DNA of 7,332 nucleotides, from the NCBI GenBank assembly GCA_016784425.1, contig JADHUQ010000118.1, positions 1 to 7,332 on the forward strand, in the 5' to 3' direction. Below, piece by piece: positions 1 to 5,727 of the stretch (positions are counted from its first letter, which is position 1; every line of letters begins with the position of its first letter). The stretch is from Candidatus Delongbacteria bacterium. Its GTDB lineage: Bacteria; CAIWAD01; BS150m-G50. The notes beneath the pieces are model-generated. The model saw only the letters and a list, made by a program, of their open reading frames with translations. It made no database searches and was not told where the DNA came from. Made by a program: the position numbers and the translations under genes.

Positions 1-250
1 TGGAGTTACGACTGACAAAGATATTCTCAACCGCGACGACATCCGGTTGATATTGTCGGGCCAGGTCGCCTACCTGGTCAAAAATGCGATGCAGTTTGTC
101 AAAGAAATCATCTTCACGGCGAGAACGAATGACCCCGAATTCAACCGCCTGCAAAAGGCGCCCCGACTGTTGTATCAAACCGTAACCGGTTATATTGAGC
201 CCGGGATCGATACCCAGAATGAGCTGCTGTTTAACGGCTCTGTCAGCCAT
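1..250 (-). CDS. ruvC: Holliday-junction endonuclease RuvC, N-terminal part (3' end outside window)
   Basis: RuvC is the dimeric, Mg-dependent nuclease that cuts Holliday junctions with RuvAB during recombinational repair. The 83 residues visible include ILGIDPG at residues 11-17 and VAVENIF at 72-78. These correspond to the first two catalytic acidic residues of the RNase-H-like fold (Asp15 and Glu75 here). The protein has about eight more N-terminal residues than the E. coli enzyme. The start is the ATG at 250, which overlaps the yebC stop by 8 bases (ATGGCTGA), so translation is probably coupled to yebC. The yebC-ruvC order is common in gammaproteobacteria. The C-terminal half, with the remaining catalytic Asp residues, lies beyond base 1. 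The + strand open frame over 47-388 is a shadow of this gene and yebC. Confidence 0.95.
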   Translation of the reverse strand, partial: MADRAVKQQLILGIDPGLNITGYGLIQQSGRLLQAVEFGVIRSRREDDFFDKLHRIFDQVGDLARQYQPDVVAVENIFVSRNS

Positions 251-983
251 CAAGTTCCGCTTCGTCAAAATCGGCATCTGTGTAGATATTCTGGACATCA
301 TCCAGATCATCCAACAGGTCAAGTAGTCTGGCTACCCTGCCGACGGTTCCCCCTTCGATCTTCAATTCCATTTTTGGAACACGGGTAAGTTCGTAGGTAG
401 TAACTTCCAGATCGTTATCGAGACAAACCTGCCTGACGTTTCCCAGATCGTTGACTGCGGTATAAATGGCGTAAAGGTCCTCTTCTTCCTGCACATCCTC
501 GGCGCCGGCATCCACTACCATCATGATGACATCATCGAGTGCCAGTTCCCCCTTGTTCACCTGGATCAGACCGCGGGCTTCAAACTTCCAAGCTACCGAG
601 CCGGTTTCACCCAGGTTGCCGCCATGTTTGCCCAGCAGATAGCGGATTTCGCCGACGGTACGATTGCGATTATCGGTCAGTACCTCAATCAACAGGGCGA
701 CACCACCGGGGCCATAACCCTCGTAAGTAATCTCCTCGTAATTGGCACCTTCCAGCTCACCGGCACCTTTCTGGATCGCTCGTTCGATGTTTGCCTGCGG
801 CATGTTGGCCGCTTTGGCTTTGTCAACAATTGTACGTAAAGGGGCGTTACTGTCCAGGTCGGAGCCACCATTGCGCGCACAGACGGTCAGCTCGCGGATG
901 ATTTTGGTGAAAATCTTCCCTCGCTTGGCGTCGACCGCAGCTTTCTTACGCTTGATAGTGGACCATTTGGAGTGACCGGACAT
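243..983 (-). CDS. yebC: YebC/TACO1 family protein
   Basis: This is a full-length 246-residue member of the YebC/TACO1 family, matching the usual length of about 240-250. The family signature is at the N-terminus (MSGHSKWSTIKRKKAAVDAKRGK), followed by the conserved YEGYGPGG stretch near residue 86 and the LGETGSVAWKF stretch near residue 123. The C-terminus is very acidic. Family members were long annotated as DNA-binding transcriptional regulators; the mitochondrial member TACO1, and more recently bacterial members, are linked to translation, especially of proline-rich stretches. It is cytoplasmic. The ATG at 983 is preceded by GGAG at about 7 bases. The gene is followed by ruvC with an 8-base overlap. 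Nothing in the sequence looks damaged. Confidence 0.97.
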   Translation of the reverse strand: MSGHSKWSTIKRKKAAVDAKRGKIFTKIIRELTVCARNGGSDLDSNAPLRTIVDKAKAANMPQANIERAIQKGAGELEGANYEEITYEGYGPGGVALLIEVLTDNRNRTVGEIRYLLGKHGGNLGETGSVAWKFEARGLIQVNKGELALDDVIMMVVDAGAEDVQEEEDLYAIYTAVNDLGNVRQVCLDNDLEVTTYELTRVPKMELKIEGGTVGRVARLLDLLDDLDDVQNIYTDADFDEAELDG

Positions 984-1020
984 ATGATCTCCAATTGACT
1001 CTAAGTTCCCGGAAATAAAT

Positions 1021-1049
1021 AATATAATGTGTCATCTGAGTGAAACCAA
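1021..1049 (-). promoter_or_regulatory. Candidate sigma-70 promoter for yebC-ruvC
   Basis: On the - strand, TTGGTT (1049-1044) and TATATT (1026-1021) are separated by 17 bases. The -10 box matches the consensus in 5 of 6 positions, while the -35 box matches only in its TTG. Transcription would start near 1014, giving a leader of about 30 bases before the yebC ATG. The region is AT-rich compared with its surroundings. TATAAT also reads on the + strand at 1023-1028, but no acceptable -35 box lies at the right distance there. Confidence 0.4.
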
Positions 1050-1060
1050 GACTTTCTTGG
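1046..1060. repeat. Perfect 6-bp inverted repeat overlapping the yebC -35 region
   Basis: CCAAGA-CTT-TCTTGG is a perfect 6-bp dyad with a 3-base centre. It overlaps the candidate -35 box of yebC-ruvC. It could be an operator, but the dyad is short and no repressor is identified. Confidence 0.3.
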
Positions 1061-1152
1061 AGGGTCATCCGCATTCAGCATTTTCCTTGGAATTTAACCC
1101 GATTCTGCGCTAGGTTTTTGCTGAGAAGTGCAGCAAGATTTTGAGACAGATT

Positions 1153-1185
1153 TTGAAACAGCCGTTGTAACGCTTACAAGATAAT
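1153..1185 (+). promoter_or_regulatory. Upstream region of legB with a 15-bp palindrome
   Basis: TTGTAA-CGC-TTACAA (1165-1179) is a perfect 6-bp dyad with a 3-base centre, starting 43 bases before the legB ATG. It lies just downstream of TTGAAA (1153-1158) and overlaps two weak -10 candidates: TACAAG at 1175-1180 (spacing 16) and GATAAT at 1180-1185 (spacing 21, too long). The dyad placement suits a repressor site covering a promoter; its CG-centred form resembles LacI/GntR-type operators. The dyad is directly visible, but the promoter and the regulator class are inference. Confidence 0.35.
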
Positions 1186-1207
1186 AAGTTGGCGGCAGGA
1201 GTCGACC

Positions 1208-2182
1208 ATGACGAAAAAGTGTCTGGTTACCGGTGCAGGTGGATTCATCGGGAGTCACCTGGTGGAGCGTTTGACCGGTGCGGGCTGGGAGGTGAGGGCG
1301 TTTGTGCGCTATAACTCACGCAGTCACGCCGGTTGGCTGGAGCACCGTGATTTTGGGGCTGAACTTTTCCGGGGCGACATTCGTGATGCAACCTCCGTAC
1401 AGGAGGCGGTGAACGGTTGTGATACGGTCTTTCATCTTGCCGCCCTGATCGGCATACCCTATTCCTACCGTAATCCGCAGAGTTACCTGCAGACTAACAT
1501 ACAGGGAACCCTTAATCTGTTGCAGGCAGCCGGAGATGCCGGTTGTGAGCGAGTCATCATAACCTCAACCAGCGAAGTATACGGTTCTGCCCGTGAAGTG
1601 CCGCAAACGGAAGAACATCCCCTTTCGGCCCAGTCACCCTACGCTGCCAGTAAAATCGCCGCCGATCAACTGGCGTTGGCCTGGCATCGCTCCTTTGAGT
1701 TGCCGGTTACCGTTGTTCGACCCTTTAATACTTATGGCCCCAGGCAGTCAGCCAGGGCGGTTATTCCCGCTATTATGACCCAGATTCTGTCCGGTAGTAA
1801 TGAGATCAGATTGGGCTCGACCACACCCAGGCGCGATTTGAGCTTTGTCGCCAATACAGTCGATGCTTTCCTGAGTGTACTGGACCAACCGGACAGCAGC
1901 GGCCGTATTATCCATTTTGGTAGCGGCAGCAGTATCAGCATCGGTGAGCTGGCCGCCCGTATTCAAGAGGTAGCAGGCAGTAATCTACCGGTTACTGTTG
2001 ATAAGGAGCGGTTCCGCCCCCCAGCTTCCGAAGTCAGTGATCTTGTCTGCGATTACAGCAACGCCAACCGGCTGTGCGGCTGGGAACCGAGGGTCGGTCT
2101 GACGGAGGGGCTGGTTGCCACCTGGGAGTGGTTCCAGCAGCAACGGGAAGGGTCGTCCGGTTCAGGAGGGTATCTGGTATGA
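1208..2182 (+). CDS. legB: NAD-dependent sugar-nucleotide 4,6-dehydratase/epimerase, LegB-like
   Basis: This is a 324-residue extended short-chain dehydrogenase. The Rossmann glycine motif TGAGGFIG lies at residues 8-15, a conserved Asp (GDIRD) near residue 57, STSEVYG near residue 121, and the active-site pair YAASK near residue 145. RPFNTYGPRQSARAVIP follows near residue 167. The early AFVRYNSRSHAGWLEH stretch and the RPFNTYGPRQSARAVIP block are, from memory, typical of LegB, which converts UDP- or GDP-N-acetylglucosamine to the 4-keto-6-deoxy sugar for legionaminic acid. That sugar decorates flagellin or surface polysaccharide in several bacteria, and the flagellar cluster on the opposite strand fits this. 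AGGAG six bases before the ATG supports the start. No other leg gene is visible, so the exact substrate is uncertain. A general epimerase role is the alternative. Confidence 0.75.
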   Translation: MTKKCLVTGAGGFIGSHLVERLTGAGWEVRAFVRYNSRSHAGWLEHRDFGAELFRGDIRDATSVQEAVNGCDTVFHLAALIGIPYSYRNPQSYLQTNIQGTLNLLQAAGDAGCERVIITSTSEVYGSAREVPQTEEHPLSAQSPYAASKIAADQLALAWHRSFELPVTVVRPFNTYGPRQSARAVIPAIMTQILSGSNEIRLGSTTPRRDLSFVANTVDAFLSVLDQPDSSGRIIHFGSGSSISIGELAARIQEVAGSNLPVTVDKERFRPPASEVSDLVCDYSNANRLCGWEPRVGLTEGLVATWEWFQQQREGSSGSGGYLV

Positions 2183-2551
2183 AACTGCTGAGACTGCCTG
2201 CAGGCGTGAAGTAATCATGGATCACATCATCCAGTGGGCCAGGATGTTTTGACTTATATTGCATCAGCGGATGTCACCTGCCCATAATCAATCGTTATGC
2301 TGGAGTGAATACGAAGCAAGCCACGGTATTACAGGGAAAGATCGGTCGGAGAAGTGTGAGTAGAGAATTCTGTATGAGAGTTATCCCCCAACATCACCTC
2401 AAGCGTTACTGCAACTCAAGGCATGTGATATTATACTATCAATGATACATATACGGAATCAGTGCAGGAGAAACCGCTTTCACCATCACGGGTCCGCTGT
2501 GCCTGCTATGCGATTCCAGCTGGAAATGGAAGGTGTCACAAGAAGCTTCGC
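2179..2551 (+). other. Gene-poor stretch after legB with a possible broken coupled gene
   Basis: An ATG at 2179 overlaps the legB stop (ATGA) and has AGGAGGG at 2164-2170, eight bases upstream. This is the typical layout of a coupled downstream gene, yet the frame ends at TAA 2212-2214 after 11 codons (MKLLRLPAGVK). The same frame then stays open for 76 codons to TGA 2443-2445, with a product I do not recognise. The rest of the stretch shows no RNA gene and no convincing hairpin with a T-run for either legB or the convergent flagellar operon. It is either a decayed gene or non-coding DNA. Confidence 0.3.
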
Positions 2552-3058
2552 TCAACTCGCCGTGACAGTTTCCCCACCCTCGTCATCGGCGGCATACACC
2601 TGCAGCAGACGGTCAGCCACAAAATCCATCACCGCGTCAGCAGTATAGAAACCGCTTTCCAGTTTGCTCTTGACATCATGCATCAGCTTGTTGCGATAAT
2701 CGGTTTCCGGCACTTCCTCCCCCGGCAGGTTCACCGCCTGCTTCAGATCACTGTTTTCAAGCATTTTACCAGCCAGCTTTAGATTGAATGTTCCTTCGTT
2801 GTAAAAACCGGATTGCACCCGCATCCGCGCGGCGGCCACCCGATCCTCTCTTACTTCCGGTAACTCCTGCAACCTCTGCTGCAGCGTTTCGCTCAATTCC
2901 TGCAGCTGGCGCCCCCGTTCCGAGACCTGCAGGCGGTCATACGCCACCACAGGGTCTGAGCGCCGCTGCTGAAACTGCTCTTCTATCCGTATTTTCTGCA
3001 ACTCCCGTGACTGCAGTTCGCGGGCAGCGGTTGTAGCATCTGTTTTCTGAATATTCAC
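2552..3058 (-). CDS. FlgM-like anti-sigma factor domain protein with two C-terminal FlgM-type motifs
   Basis: This is a 168-residue protein, longer than typical FlgM (about 70-110). Residues 1-40 are polar, Gln/Arg-rich and probably helical or disordered. Residues 41-100 follow the FlgM pattern: DRLQVSERGRQLQEL, then LPEVREDRVAAARMRVQSGFY and a hydrophobic helix ending AGKML. Residues 125-152 repeat it: VKSKLESGFY, then a helix ending ADRLL. In both copies 14 residues separate the Tyr of SGFY from the final Leu. In FlgM this C-terminal region binds the flagellar sigma factor FliA. The start is GTG at 3058 behind GGAGG. It lies last in the fliD-fliS set, 28 bases after the 54-residue gene. Canonical flgM usually sits next to flgA or flgN, so this may be a second, divergent FlgM-type protein. 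Family membership is inferred from pattern, not from a search. Confidence 0.65.
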   Translation of the reverse strand: MNIQKTDATTAARELQSRELQKIRIEEQFQQRRSDPVVAYDRLQVSERGRQLQELSETLQQRLQELPEVREDRVAAARMRVQSGFYNEGTFNLKLAGKMLENSDLKQAVNLPGEEVPETDYRNKLMHDVKSKLESGFYTADAVMDFVADRLLQVYAADDEGGETVTAS

Positions 3059-3086
3059 TATTCCTCCACTGGTTCCAGCCTGATCC

Positions 3087-3251
3087 TCAGATCAGCAGGT
3101 CTATTTTTCTTCCCGCGGTGACTGAATTACGCGGGGGGACTGCTTTTTTGATCGGTGTTGGTTCCAACTGCGGTGGTTTACGCTCTACCTGGCGTTGGGC
3201 GATACGGTAGAGTGCTACCGGCAGCGGAACCGGGCTCACCTGTTTCGTCAC
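3087..3251 (-). CDS. Small conserved-looking 54-residue protein coupled to fliS
   Basis: This 54-residue frame starts with GTG at 3251, overlaps the fliS stop by four bases (GTGA), and has AGGTGAG eight bases upstream. This is strong evidence for coupled translation. The product begins VTKQVSPVPLPVALYRIAQRQ, has a proline- and lysine-rich middle, and ends GRKIDLLI. It is basic and has no membrane segment or signal peptide. In many bacteria the position after fliS is taken by the FliT chaperone, but this protein is about half the usual FliT length and shows no helical FliT-like pattern. I do not recognise the family. Its place between fliS and the FlgM-like gene suggests a role in filament assembly or its control. 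Confidence 0.6.
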   Translation of the reverse strand: MTKQVSPVPLPVALYRIAQRQVERKPPQLEPTPIKKAVPPRNSVTAGRKIDLLI

Positions 3252-3670
3252 AGGGACAACTCACCTGACGGCCGGGAGCCACCGCGGCGGGTACCATCCT
3301 CCTGCTCGATAACCTGCTCCCAGGTATTACGCAGGTCCTCCAGAATCTGTAATACAACCGTCAGGGCGCCGGCATCACTCTTGATGTTGCTCAGTGTAAT
3401 CTGTCGCAACAGATAAGCGTAAAGCCGGTCGAGGGAGCGGGCGATCTCCTGTCCCTGCTCGATATCGAGGGTCTTGCGCAACTCCGCGACTGCAGCGTAA
3501 GCTTTGTCAATCATCACCCCTTTGCCGACTGTGTCGCCATCCTCTATTCGCCGCCGCGCTTCACGGGTAAAGCGGATGGCAGCGTCGTAGACCATCAGCA
3601 GCAGTTGCCCGCGGTCTGCGGTTTGTACCCGTGTCCGGTTGTAGGTTTCAAGTTGTGTGGTTCGGGACAT
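3248..3670 (-). CDS. fliS: Flagellar export chaperone FliS
   Basis: This is a 140-residue FliS, slightly longer than the usual 125-135. FliS binds the disordered C-terminus of flagellin in the cytoplasm, prevents early polymerisation and delivers it to the flagellar export gate. Diagnostic stretches are YNRTRVQTADRGQLLLMVYDAAIRF near residues 10-34 (the first helix region), KAYAAVAELRKTLD near 56-69 and LDRLYAYLLRQI near 80-91. A basic, glycine-rich tail follows the core. The ATG at 3670 has GGAGG just upstream. It starts ten bases after the fliD stop and its own stop overlaps the next GTG, so fliD, fliS and the small gene are almost certainly one operon. Confidence 0.97.
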   Translation of the reverse strand: MSRTTQLETYNRTRVQTADRGQLLLMVYDAAIRFTREARRRIEDGDTVGKGVMIDKAYAAVAELRKTLDIEQGQEIARSLDRLYAYLLRQITLSNIKSDAGALTVVLQILEDLRNTWEQVIEQEDGTRRGGSRPSGELSL

Positions 3671-3680
3671 GATCCTCCCT

Positions 3681-5330
3681 TTAGCCTAAACTGGCCAGTT
3701 GACTGGAGAGATAGCTGCTCTGCTGCTGTAACCGGGAAAGCTGCAGTTCCATGTTGGTAAATGACCGGACATACTTCTCGCGGATAAGCGCCAGGCGATA
3801 CTCCTGATCCTCAATCTGTTCGTTGAGATTCTCGATGACAGTGTCGATATGGTCACTCTGCTGGGTAACCGTACCATCGGTGCTGTCGGTAATGATGGCC
3901 AGCCGGTTGGCAATCTCCGGCGCTACCCCCATCGACAGGCGGATGGTGGCGGTTTCTGAACCGGCTCCTCCCCCGGGGGGGGTGAAACGGAGGCGTAATC
4001 CTTCCTCGGGGAAACCATCAGCAGCGACGATAATGTTATTCTCAATGGTGGTGGCATGACCGTCGATAGTGGCGGAGGTGAGATTGCCGGAACCGTCGTA
4101 ATTGGCTACCACAGAGTACTCGCCACCCTGGGTATTTTCAGTCCGGTAGAAATAATCAAGGTAGCTCGAATTGGTACCGGAATTGAAGGTGAACAGTTCT
4201 CCGACCTCGTTGAAATGGTCTGCGAGTGCTTCCGACAGCTCGGTATCATCGATAGCCAACATGCCGTCGGTTCCGCTGGTGATGCCGATCTCACCGAGAC
4301 TCTGCAGGGTGTTGTTTGAGTTGAGACCGGGAATGGTAAAGCTGAGCAGTGTCTGCAATTTCTGCTTGATTGAGATAAGCCCGGAGTCCCCGAATAGCAG
4401 GGAGCGTTCCTCGCTCTCCTCGCTGAAATAGTTATAGGTATTGATCAGAGTCATGCAGGAGTTGTAGGAATCGATATACTCCTGGATTTTGCTCTTCACC
4501 GTATTGGTATCATTGTTGATGCTCAACACGACCGTTGTACCGCCACTGACATTTGTAAGGTGGATTGTCACCCCTTCGATGATATCCTCGACATCGTTGG
4601 AGGCGCTCTCCATCCAGCTGGCGGGTGGGTAGCCGTCCAGCCGCAACTGGGCATTGACACCGGACTGGGTTTGGGTCCAGGCGGCGCTGTCAAAACTGGT
4701 GCCGTCACCAAGGGTGGTGGTGTCGCTGATGGTTATGGTGTTGTCGGCTCCGGTATCGGTGGCGGTCAATACCAGATGATGCGCGGTAGCACCCCCGGAA
4801 CCATCATTGATAATGGTGGCGTTGACCCCCGGATTATCAGAGTCGTTATTGATAAGATCCCTTACATCACCCAGCGTGGAGCCGTCAGGAATGCTGACGG
4901 TGATTGTAGTAGGTGTGGTAGCGCCGAAATCGTAGACAAAGGTCTGGGCACCACCGGAACTGTTGACATCAGTTGTGTCGAAATCGATCCAGCCGGCGTG
5001 AATTTCCTTCTCTGCACGAGCCAGCTGGTTGATCTCCAATTGGAAATTACCGCTGGAAGCGCTGCTGTTGGCTGTGGCGGTAGCAATATCGGTGTCACTG
5101 GAGCTGATGCTTTTGGTGAGGAACTCTCCCATCAGATCCATGTTATCGGCAAGGGTTTTAAACTGCAGGAGTTTGCTATTGACATCCTGCCAGGCGGAGA
5201 GCTTCGCCTGGTAATCACCGCGACGTATTTCGAGCATCGCCTTGCGGCGTCCCTCAATCTCCATCAGGGCATCGATGGTGGATTGCCAGTCGATACCGGA
5301 GGCGATTCCCGTTATACTGCTTGCTGGCAT
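3681..5330 (-). CDS. fliD: Flagellar filament cap protein FliD (hook-associated protein 2)
   Basis: FliD forms the cap at the growing filament tip and inserts flagellin subunits. From the ATG at 5330 the product is 549 residues. The N-terminal FliD domain starts SSITGIASGIDWQSTIDAL and runs to about residue 113. A flagellin-hook-IN-like segment (STLGDVRDLINN through ATIINDGSG) lies near 140-190. A FliD C-terminal domain includes LQSLGEIGI. The end is a long coiled coil reaching SSYLSSQLASLG. The middle is Thr/Ser/Gly-rich as in outer cap domains. An in-frame ATG at 5399 would add 23 low-complexity residues, but it lacks a ribosome-binding site. The ATG at 5330 has GGAG five bases upstream and gives the normal FliD N-terminus. 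fliS follows after ten bases. Confidence 0.96.
   Translation of the reverse strand: MPASSITGIASGIDWQSTIDALMEIEGRRKAMLEIRRGDYQAKLSAWQDVNSKLLQFKTLADNMDLMGEFLTKSISSSDTDIATATANSSASSGNFQLEINQLARAEKEIHAGWIDFDTTDVNSSGGAQTFVYDFGATTPTTITVSIPDGSTLGDVRDLINNDSDNPGVNATIINDGSGGATAHHLVLTATDTGADNTITISDTTTLGDGTSFDSAAWTQTQSGVNAQLRLDGYPPASWMESASNDVEDIIEGVTIHLTNVSGGTTVVLSINNDTNTVKSKIQEYIDSYNSCMTLINTYNYFSEESEERSLLFGDSGLISIKQKLQTLLSFTIPGLNSNNTLQSLGEIGITSGTDGMLAIDDTELSEALADHFNEVGELFTFNSGTNSSYLDYFYRTENTQGGEYSVVANYDGSGNLTSATIDGHATTIENNIIVAADGFPEEGLRLRFTPPGGGAGSETATIRLSMGVAPEIANRLAIITDSTDGTVTQQSDHIDTVIENLNEQIEDQEYRLALIREKYVRSFTNMELQLSRLQQQSSYLSSQLASLG
3970..3982. repeat. Homopolymer pair C5-G8 inside fliD
   Basis: On the + strand five C are followed directly by eight G. 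On the coding strand this is C8-G5, encoding the TPPGGGAG segment in the C-terminal part of FliD. Runs of eight identical G or C are rare elsewhere in the window and are prone to slippage. Confidence 0.5.
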
Positions 5331-5335
5331 CGTGG

Positions 5336-5339
5336 CTCC
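5336..5339 (-). promoter_or_regulatory. Ribosome-binding site choosing the fliD start
   Basis: GGAG lies five bases before the ATG at 5330 on the - strand. No similar motif lies before the in-frame ATG at 5399, whose upstream bases are AACCACAG. This decides the fliD start in favour of 5330. Confidence 0.7.
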
Positions 5340-5407
5340 AGGCTGATTCTGTCCTGACGCTGCTGTTCCGGTCGTGGGAACCGTACTGCGAAGCGCCATC
5401 TGTGGTT

Positions 5408-5423
5408 AACTGCTTAAGCAGTT
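5408..5423. repeat. 16-bp perfect palindrome upstream of fliD
   Basis: AACTGCTTAAGCAGTT is a perfect palindrome with no central spacer. It lies 78 bases before the chosen fliD start and about 45 bases downstream of the candidate promoter. It could be an operator or a hairpin in the fliD leader. It is not followed by a T-run, so it is not a simple terminator. Confidence 0.55.
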
Positions 5424-5468
5424 GGCAAAAAGTGTGACAGAAAGAACAAAGCCTGTAGATGCCGTTTT

Positions 5469-5498
5469 ATCATAGCTTTAGAACTTCGTCAGTTCCAA
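5469..5498 (-). promoter_or_regulatory. Candidate fliD promoter
   Basis: On the - strand, TTGGAA (5498-5493) and TATGAT (5474-5469) are 18 bases apart, matching the sigma-70 boxes in 4 and 5 of 6 positions. A weak sigma-28-like reading also exists here (TAAA, then GC about 14 bases later), but its -10 half does not fit GCCGATAA. No sigma-54 GG-N10-GC element was found on this strand. The leader would be about 130 bases. Confidence 0.3.
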
Positions 5499-5515
5499 TT
5501 GGCACTACTATTCAG

Positions 5516-5540
5516 GCAATAATTGCAAGGCAATAATTGC
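5516..5540. repeat. Two tandem copies of palindrome GCAATAATTGC
   Basis: GCAAT-A-ATTGC occurs at 5516-5526 and again at 5530-5540, with centres 14 bases apart. Each copy is a perfect 5-bp dyad around one base, and the copies are identical. They lie between the end of the 52-residue gene and the candidate fliD promoter, with CCAATTGG (5495-5502) just downstream. Twin identical dyads at this spacing suggest a binding site for a regulator of fliD, or a small hairpin pair after the 52-residue gene. Confidence 0.55.
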
Positions 5541-5545
5541 CAGCC

Positions 5546-5704
5546 TCAGGCATAAGTATCCACCTGATCTGGTTCAGTTTCACGCCGTCGGCGCTTTTCC
5601 TGAGGCGGACGTTGACGACGCTCGCTGTCCTGCTTGCGCCTGACCCGTCGCGGGTCGTAGTAAATCGGATTACCAGGGATTACCCTGTCTACATGTTCCG
5701 GCAT
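5546..5704 (-). CDS. Small Arg-rich 52-residue protein upstream of fliD
   Basis: The ATG at 5704 is preceded by a very strong ribosome-binding site (GGGGAGG at 5715-5709, four bases away). The 52-residue product begins MPEHVDRVIPGNPIYYDPRR, continues with an Arg/Lys/Gln/Glu-rich stretch including KRRRRETEPD, and ends DQVDTYA. It is strongly basic in the middle and probably disordered, with no signal peptide or membrane segment. The frame is open further upstream to a GTG at 5887, but that start would lie inside the loop of the terminator hairpin and has no ribosome-binding site, so the short version is preferred. I do not recognise the family. Nucleic-acid binding is possible from charge alone. 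Its neighbours suggest a link to flagellar control. Confidence 0.55.
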   Translation of the reverse strand: MPEHVDRVIPGNPIYYDPRRVRRKQDSERRQRPPQEKRRRRETEPDQVDTYA

Positions 5705-5727
5705 TTTTCCTCCCCTCTTAATGGTCG

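Noticed and set aside
1023..1028. Perfect TATAAT on the + strand
   Set aside because: The only TTGACT-like -35 box (995-1000) is 22 bases away, and the next + strand gene starts 180 bases later.
2196..2205. GCCTGCAGGC palindrome after legB as a terminator
   Set aside because: It has no loop of workable size and no T-run after it.
2442..2782. Overlapping + strand open frames of 68 and 106 codons
   Set aside because: They are largely antisense to the FlgM-like gene, and their products show no domain pattern.
4560..5357. 265-codon open frame on the + strand
   Set aside because: It lies wholly opposite fliD, is Gly/Val-rich as expected from the antisense of Thr/Ser/Asn-rich coding DNA, and has no recognisable domain.
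5400..5402. fliD start at the ATG at 5399
   Set aside because: It has no ribosome-binding site, and the added 23 residues are low-complexity and atypical for FliD; the ATG at 5330 fits both family and ribosome-binding site.
5499..5516. TGGCAC on the + strand resembling a sigma-54 -24 element
   Set aside because: The -12 half reads TTCAG instead of TTGCA, GG-N10-GC spacing is not met, and no + strand gene follows.
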